From NCBI GenBank assembly GCA_027025615.1, contig JALVQM010000421.1, forward strand, positions 1 to 10,145: 10,145 nt of DNA. The letters run 5' to 3'. Source of the DNA: Desulfobacteraceae bacterium (GTDB taxonomy: Bacteria > Desulfobacterota > Desulfobacteria > Desulfobacterales > Desulfosarcinaceae). This document shows positions 6,215-10,145 of this stretch, one piece after another. Positions within the stretch are counted from its first letter, which is position 1. Every line of letters begins with the position of its first letter. Made by a program: the position numbers and the translations under genes. Below the pieces are notes generated by a model, which saw nothing but the letters and a program-made list of their open reading frames with translations, was not told where the DNA came from and ran no database searches.

Positions 6215-7177
6215 TTACATCCACTGGGCCAGGCTTGCAGCCAGAGCCATGCAAACCAGCAACCAGCAGATGGCACTGAGGAACATCAGGTCGCAGGCCC
6301 TGGTAATATCACCTGTTTCGGCAACACCGAAGCAGGTTCCGATGTAAGGTTTTTCTACTTTCTCACCGTGGTAGTAGTTTGGTCCACCAAGCTTGACACC
6401 CAACACGGCCGCGAAAGCCGCTTCGGGTATACCGGCGTTAGGGCTGCTGTGGTGCCCTGATTCACGGAAGACAGTAACCATGGCCGGCCAGCCCCGCCGG
6501 TAAAGAAGGTGACCTGCAAAGGCTATTACCGGCGCGCTAAGCCTGGCCGGGAGCCAGTTGGCCAGATCGTCAAGCCGGGCCGCTGCCCAACCAAAACGGG
6601 CGTAAGCCGCTGTCTTGTATCCAACCATGGAATCCATGGTATTTATCATTTTGTAGGTTAAAGCCAGGGGGGCTCCACCTACAGCGGCATAAAGCAAAGG
6701 AGCGACGAAACCATCCACGAGATTTTCAGCGACCGTTTCGATGGTCGCCCTCAAGATACCCTGAACTGAAAGGTTGTCCACTTGACGGCCGACAATCCAG
6801 CGCAGATTTTGCTTGGCTGCTTGGCTTCCTCCGGAAACAAGTGCCCGCAGGACCTTTCGACCGGCTGTATCCAGATCACGTGCGGCAAGGCAATAATAGA
6901 TAAGGATGGTTTCAACTACAAATTGAAAACCGCTGCCGATCCAGGAGGCTGAGGCCATGATGATCCGGCCAATGAGCAGGGTCGCTAAAACCATTGTGCC
7001 AGCCAGAACTGTGCCGGAGACCCTTTCTGTCAGTCGGCCCCGGCGCAGCTTTTTTTCGGTCGCAGAAACCGCTTTGCCCATAAGACGTACCGGATGGGGC
7101 AGATTCCGGGGATCGCCAAGAAGCAAGTCAAGCACAACGGCTGCCGGTAACACCCATACAGAAACCGGTCCAGCCAT
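6215..7177 (-). CDS. cbiB: Adenosylcobinamide-phosphate synthase CbiB (membrane protein)
   Basis: A 320-residue integral membrane protein matching CbiB (called CobD in the aerobic pathway nomenclature). It joins adenosylcobyric acid to (R)-1-aminopropan-2-ol O-phosphate, giving adenosylcobinamide phosphate. Signature motifs are all present: DLLLGDPRNLPHPVRLMG (17-34), VAENLVDGFVAPLLY (149-163), NTMDSMVGYK (179-188) and SPNAGIPEAAFAAVLGVKLGG (245-265). Hydrophobic segments occur at about 5-20, 55-75, 85-98, 150-170, 213-226 and near the C-terminus. The ATG at 7177 is chosen because GGAG lies a few bases upstream and the family alignment begins there. It starts 1 bp after the stop of the threonine-phosphate decarboxylase gene that supplies its substrate, and its own stop abuts the cbiR-like start. 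Confidence 0.95.
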   Translation of the reverse strand: MAGPVSVWVLPAAVVLDLLLGDPRNLPHPVRLMGKAVSATEKKLRRGRLTERVSGTVLAGTMVLATLLIGRIIMASASWIGSGFQFVVETILIYYCLAARDLDTAGRKVLRALVSGGSQAAKQNLRWIVGRQVDNLSVQGILRATIETVAENLVDGFVAPLLYAAVGGAPLALTYKMINTMDSMVGYKTAAYARFGWAAARLDDLANWLPARLSAPVIAFAGHLLYRRGWPAMVTVFRESGHHSSPNAGIPEAAFAAVLGVKLGGPNYYHGEKVEKPYIGTCFGVAETGDITRACDLMFLSAICWLLVCMALAASLAQWM

Positions 7178-7178
7178 T

Positions 7179-8276
7179 TTATACTCCGTTCCCCGGTTTG
7201 TTTTGCAGCAGTGAGACAATCAAGCGGGAAACGATTTTGTTGATTCCTGCCGTTTTCAGAGAGAGCCTGAAATAACTGTTGTCAAGCCCATTGAAATTGC
7301 TGCAGTTGCGGATCAGGATCCGTTTTTCAGCAAGTTGGCGGCACAGCCAGTCTGAAGTAAAACCGGATGGCAAACGAGCCAGCAAAAAGCTGGTCCGGCT
7401 TTGCCATACTTGAAGTTTCTCAACAGTCGCCAGTTGGCGGATCATTTCCTTGCGTTGCCGACTGCAGTAATCCTGAGACCTGCTGATAAAATCATTCACT
7501 GTCTCCGGGTTGTCCGCCAACCATTGAATAGCCTTTTGGGCCAGGCTGTTTACGCTCCACGGTTGGATGAAAGCAGATATTTTTTCAATTATGGCCGGTT
7601 GGGCTTCCAGAAAGCCGATCCTTAATCCCGGTATACGAAAGATCTTCGACAGGGAATGTAGAATAATGATATTGGGCAGGCCGCATTTGCTCAGGCTTTC
7701 AGCCTTGCCACCGCTGACAAAAGGCAGGTAGGATTGGTCAATGATGAACAGGGTCCGATTATGATTGCCGGCCAGGTCCCTTAATAGTCTGCCGCTTGTC
7801 ATGTTTCCGGTTGGGTTGTTGGGATTGCAAAGGTAGACGGCATCGGCATCTGATGCTGCCTTGTCGAGTTTGTCCATGGCTAACCGGAAGTCGTTTTCAG
7901 GACTTGCCGTCAGCTGTATGGGCTTTAAACCCCATTGGCGGCATCCATCGGCGTAATCGGCATATGTGGGACCACAGATCAATACCTTTTTAAGGCCAAG
8001 GGCAGGTGGCAGGCAGTAGATGAACTGGGTGGTACCGTTTGCTGCAATCATCCAGGCAGGATCAACATTCCAACTCTTGGCCAGGGCTGTGCAGGCATTT
8101 TCCGCATCAACTTGGGGCAGGGCGGTTATTACTTCAAGGTGCTTACGCAGGTGGTCCATCAATTGCGGAATGGGGCCAATGGGGTTGACGTTGCTGCTCA
8201 GGTCGATGATCCGGTCAGGATGACAACCCAGGTGGTGTGCCAGTTGGTAGATGTTTCCTCCATGGCCATGAATCAT
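7179..8276 (-). CDS. cobD: Threonine-phosphate decarboxylase (PLP-dependent, CobD/CobC type)
   Basis: A 365-residue fold-type I aminotransferase-like protein, the same length as Salmonella CobD (364). CobD decarboxylates L-threonine O-3-phosphate to (R)-1-aminopropan-2-ol phosphate, the linker of the cobamide nucleotide loop. Seen: the CobD-style N-terminus MIHGHGGNIYQLAHHLGC, followed by DLSSNVNPIGP, then NPNNPTG (151-157), Asp180 and Tyr183 for the PLP ring, SLSK with Schiff-base Lys211 and GLRIGF with Arg219. A histidinol-phosphate aminotransferase would have a related fold, but the N-terminus and the neighbouring cbiB and cobS favour CobD. Its ATG overlaps the cobS stop (ATGA), and AAGGA lies about nine bases upstream. 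Cytoplasmic. Confidence 0.92.
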   Translation of the reverse strand: MIHGHGGNIYQLAHHLGCHPDRIIDLSSNVNPIGPIPQLMDHLRKHLEVITALPQVDAENACTALAKSWNVDPAWMIAANGTTQFIYCLPPALGLKKVLICGPTYADYADGCRQWGLKPIQLTASPENDFRLAMDKLDKAASDADAVYLCNPNNPTGNMTSGRLLRDLAGNHNRTLFIIDQSYLPFVSGGKAESLSKCGLPNIIILHSLSKIFRIPGLRIGFLEAQPAIIEKISAFIQPWSVNSLAQKAIQWLADNPETVNDFISRSQDYCSRQRKEMIRQLATVEKLQVWQSRTSFLLARLPSGFTSDWLCRQLAEKRILIRNCSNFNGLDNSYFRLSLKTAGINKIVSRLIVSLLQNKPGNGV

Positions 8277-9031
8277 GTCCAGGTCCTTATGCAGGCTGCA
8301 ACCAGCAGGCCGGTCTCCATAAATTCAATCATTGCCCCCAGCATATCGCCGGTAATACACCCCATTTTACGGCGGTAGTAAAGTAAAATACCGACTGCCA
8401 GGGCTGCGTAACCGAGATTGACTACCAAAGCCTGAAATCCGCCCAGGGTAGACAGGGCAACAACGGCTACAAGGGAAAGGTGGTGAACCATGGCCGGTGG
8501 CTGTTTGCAGAAGTCCTCGCCGGTTCCGCCTTCCGGCCTACAATAAGGCAGCATGGCTACGGCAAAGAGTACCGATCCGCGGGCATAAGCAGGGGCAAGC
8601 AAAAGCCAAAGCCAGCGGTTGGCTGTAATATTGGCGATGGCCGACGTCTTGATGATCAAGCCTGTCACCAGGGCTATTGCACCCATGGCGCCTACCCGGC
8701 TGTCTTTCATGATTTCCAGGGCCCGCTGACGTCCGTGTTGTCCATATAGGCCGTCGGCTGTATCTGCCAGACCATCCAGGTGCAAGCCTCCTGTAATTGC
8801 TGCCAGCAGGATGACATCCATGCCGGATACCACACTGCCGGGCAGGATACGCAGAGCAAGATTGTCAAAAAGGCTTAAAATGACGCCTATGGCCAGGCCG
8901 GCAGGAGCAAACCATGCAAGCATGATCCGGGGTTGAAAAACCTGGCTGGCACCCAATGGCAGGGTAGTAAGGAATTTCAGGGCTGCAAAAAAGTGCCGGT
9001 ACCATTTTGGCGACTTGGAAAGTTTGTCCAT
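8273..9031 (-). CDS. cobS: Adenosylcobinamide-GDP ribazoletransferase (cobalamin 5'-phosphate synthase) CobS
   Basis: A 252-residue polytopic membrane enzyme that condenses adenosylcobinamide-GDP with alpha-ribazole (or its 5'-phosphate) to complete the cobamide. Signature sequences: FFAALKFLTTLPLG (14-27), the acidic motif HLDGLADTADGLYG (84-97), IMKDSRVGAMG (107-117) and GCITGDMLGA in the last quarter, along with several hydrophobic segments. Length is typical (about 247-260). An in-frame TTG lies one codon upstream at 9034, but the ATG at 9031 is preferred, with TAAGG just before it. The gene begins 5 bp after the cobU stop and overlaps the cobD start by 4 bp. Confidence 0.95.
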   Translation of the reverse strand: MDKLSKSPKWYRHFFAALKFLTTLPLGASQVFQPRIMLAWFAPAGLAIGVILSLFDNLALRILPGSVVSGMDVILLAAITGGLHLDGLADTADGLYGQHGRQRALEIMKDSRVGAMGAIALVTGLIIKTSAIANITANRWLWLLLAPAYARGSVLFAVAMLPYCRPEGGTGEDFCKQPPAMVHHLSLVAVVALSTLGGFQALVVNLGYAALAVGILLYYRRKMGCITGDMLGAMIEFMETGLLVAACIRTWT

Positions 9032-9036
9032 CAACC

Positions 9037-9561
9037 TTACTTTATATCCTTTATGGTAACCGGGATACCGGCCACCATCCAGATAACTTTCTGGCAGGCG
9101 CCTGCTATCCTGCGGTTAACCGCGCCGGACAGGTCACGGAAGCGTCTGGCCAGGGAGTTTTCAGGTACAATCCCGCCGCCGACCTCGTTGGTGACTAACA
9201 GTACCGGGCATCCTGGTTCTGTCAGAAAGTTGCCGAGTTCTTCGGCCTTGGCCAGCACCTGTTGGTCATCTAAACCGGCTTCCAGCAGATTGCTTACCCA
9301 GAGGGTCAGGCAGTCGATGATAATCACGTTTGCCTGTCTATGCTTTTTCAGGCTTCCCGGCAGATCGGTGGCGGTCTCGACTGTCAGCCAATCGGACCCG
9401 CGTTGCAACTGGTGTTTTTCGACCCGGAGTTTCATTTCCGGGTCCCTGGCCACGCAAGTGGCAATGAAAATTTTCCTGTTGCCGGTTGTTCTTTCCGCCA
9501 ATGCAAGTGCCTGGTCACTTTTACCACTGCGGCAGCCACCTATGATCAAGGTTGCGCTCAT
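9037..9561 (-). CDS. cobU: Bifunctional adenosylcobinamide kinase / adenosylcobinamide-phosphate guanylyltransferase CobU
   Basis: A 174-residue P-loop enzyme that phosphorylates adenosylcobinamide and transfers GMP to give adenosylcobinamide-GDP, the substrate of CobS. The N-terminal Walker A is GGCRSGKS (8-15). His50 in RVEKHQLQRG corresponds to the histidine guanylylated in Salmonella CobU. Further hallmarks are IIIDCLTLWVSNLL and VTNEVGGGIVPENSLARRFRDL, followed by AVNRRIA. One small deviation is Cys10 in the P-loop, where Ala is common; the essential Gly, Lys and Ser are retained. Length is close to the usual 175-180. The start overlaps the cobQ stop by 4 bp (ATGA), suggesting coupled translation; the ribosome binding site (AGGGA about 12 bases upstream) is otherwise weak. 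Its kinase activity would also allow salvage of cobinamide. Confidence 0.95.
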   Translation of the reverse strand: MSATLIIGGCRSGKSDQALALAERTTGNRKIFIATCVARDPEMKLRVEKHQLQRGSDWLTVETATDLPGSLKKHRQANVIIIDCLTLWVSNLLEAGLDDQQVLAKAEELGNFLTEPGCPVLLVTNEVGGGIVPENSLARRFRDLSGAVNRRIAGACQKVIWMVAGIPVTIKDIK

Positions 9562-10145
9562 GTTGAAAAGATCCCTGCAATTGAGGCCAGCCTTTTGATA
9601 TCCAGGTTTCTATCCAGATGGCTGGCCAACAGTTCGTATTGAACATCGCGGCCTGCCAGGCCGTTGTTTTCAGTAACGGCCAATCCTTCCAACCCAATCC
9701 AGGCCAACCAGCGTGAAAGGATGGCCGGTGTGTCGAATAAACCGTGGAGATAGGTGCCCATAACGCGTCCGTCCTCTGAAAGGCAACCGTCTGTGTCGTT
9801 TACAGGCTGACCGTTGCGGGTTACAACTTCCAGCCAGGCACGATTGTTGCCCCGGCATGTCCGGCCCATGTGAATCTCGTATCCCAGACCACTGTCTGTC
9901 TGCCAGCGAAAAGTTGTTAAAGTTGTAGTTTTCGGTGCGGTCAGGGTCGTTTCTGCCGCCAGCATGCCAAGTCCGGATGATGTCCCGGGTCGTCCTTCAA
10001 TACCTTCCGGGTCGCTTATGGATTTGCCCAGCATTTGAAAGCCGCCGCAGATACCCAGGATTCTGCCTCCTTTTTCACGATACTCCAGCAGGGAAGATAA
10101 CCAACCGGTTTGTCGAAGCCATTGCAGATCGGAGCGGGTGTTCTT
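9558..10145 (-). CDS. cobQ: Cobyric acid synthase CobQ/CbiP, C-terminal glutaminase part (partial, runs off right edge)
   Basis: The last 195 residues of a protein normally close to 500 residues long. The reading frame is open without interruption to the window edge, so the true start lies beyond 10145; the internal ATG at 10034 is not the start. CobQ/CbiP uses ATP and glutamine to amidate the b, d, e and g side chains of adenosylcobyrinic acid a,c-diamide. This piece holds the class I glutamine amidotransferase-like domain. It starts with KNTRSDLQWL and has the nucleophile Cys33 (numbering within this fragment) in GICGGFQMLG, then GYEIHMGRT and the catalytic His134 in GTYLHGLFD. The first cysteine motif and the two histidine motifs together separate CobQ from CobB/CbiA. 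Its substrate-to-product flow leads directly to cbiB further down the operon. Confidence 0.93.
   Translation of the reverse strand, partial: KNTRSDLQWLRQTGWLSSLLEYREKGGRILGICGGFQMLGKSISDPEGIEGRPGTSSGLGMLAAETTLTAPKTTTLTTFRWQTDSGLGYEIHMGRTCRGNNRAWLEVVTRNGQPVNDTDGCLSEDGRVMGTYLHGLFDTPAILSRWLAWIGLEGLAVTENNGLAGRDVQYELLASHLDRNLDIKRLASIAGIFST

Larger units (their letters stand above)
4545..10145 (-). other. Cobamide nucleotide-loop assembly and remodelling operon (cobQ-cobU-cobS-cobD-cbiB-cbiR-methyltransferase)
   Basis: Seven minus-strand genes are joined by 4-bp ATGA overlaps (cobQ/cobU, cobS/cobD) or gaps of 0-5 bp (cobU/cobS, cobD/cbiB, cbiB/cbiR, cbiR/methyltransferase). No internal gap is long enough for a separate promoter or riboswitch. 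They are therefore very probably one transcript whose promoter, and any cobalamin riboswitch, lies to the right of the window. The order places amidation, activation, assembly, linker synthesis and attachment first, then remodelling and a corrinoid-linked methyltransferase last. Confidence 0.85.

Noticed and set aside
7179..8276. Histidinol-phosphate aminotransferase (HisC) as the identity of the PLP enzyme
   Set aside because: The N-terminal HGGNIY region and the setting between cobS and cbiB match threonine-phosphate decarboxylase; no his genes are nearby.
7935..8378. 147-residue plus-strand open frame
   Set aside because: Antisense to the cobD/cobS junction; no recognisable domain and no ribosome binding site of note.
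8933..9598. 221-residue plus-strand open frame
   Set aside because: It is antisense to cobS and cobU, both of which are clear by motif; its translation has a composition typical of a shadow frame.

Overview
The window looks like chromosomal DNA from an anaerobic, Gram-negative-type bacterium. A sulfate-reducer-like member of the Desulfobacterota is my best guess. The reasons are a CbiP/CbiB-type corrinoid assembly operon, a methyltetrahydrofolate:corrinoid-type methyltransferase, a CbiR-type cobamide hydrolase, a PilZ protein and a class A penicillin-binding protein. This placement is inference; there is no rRNA or other strong phylogenetic marker in the window.

Left part (1-2181). A monoacylglycerol-lipase-like alpha/beta hydrolase (52-888) and a small PilZ-domain protein (941-1279) are read on the minus strand. 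A 293-bp, AT-rich divergent region (1280-1572) follows. It carries a good sigma70-type promoter (TTTACT-17-TATAAT) reading right and several small inverted repeats next to the PilZ gene. Reading right are a small membrane/coiled-coil protein of unknown function (1573-1836) and a YhbY-type CRM-domain ribosome-associated RNA-binding protein (1870-2181).

Middle (2186-4510). A compact class A PBP, a bifunctional peptidoglycan transglycosylase/transpeptidase, lies on the minus strand and converges on yhbY with a 4-bp gap. Divergent from it is a small plus-strand protein with an extremely His-rich N-terminus (13 His in the first 24 residues) joined to a helical domain. It is probably a metal binder.

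Right part (4545-10145). Seven tightly packed minus-strand genes form a late cobamide (vitamin B12 family) operon that continues past the right edge. In transcription order they are cobQ/cbiP (3' part only), cobU, cobS, cobD (threonine-phosphate decarboxylase), cbiB, a cbiR-like AP-endonuclease-2-fold gene, and an AcsE-like pterin-binding methyltransferase gene. The first five amidate adenosylcobyrate, make and attach aminopropanol phosphate, activate adenosylcobinamide phosphate with GMP, and join the lower ligand. CbiR-type enzymes hydrolyse the phosphoribosyl bond of finished cobamides, so this operon appears to combine nucleotide-loop assembly with remodelling. The last gene encodes a likely corrinoid-dependent methyl-transfer enzyme, i.e. 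a cobamide consumer. All gene junctions are overlaps or gaps of at most 5 bp. No cobT or other lower-ligand activation gene and no cobalamin riboswitch is visible here.

No rRNA, tRNA, CRISPR array, insertion sequence, phage gene or broken gene was seen.
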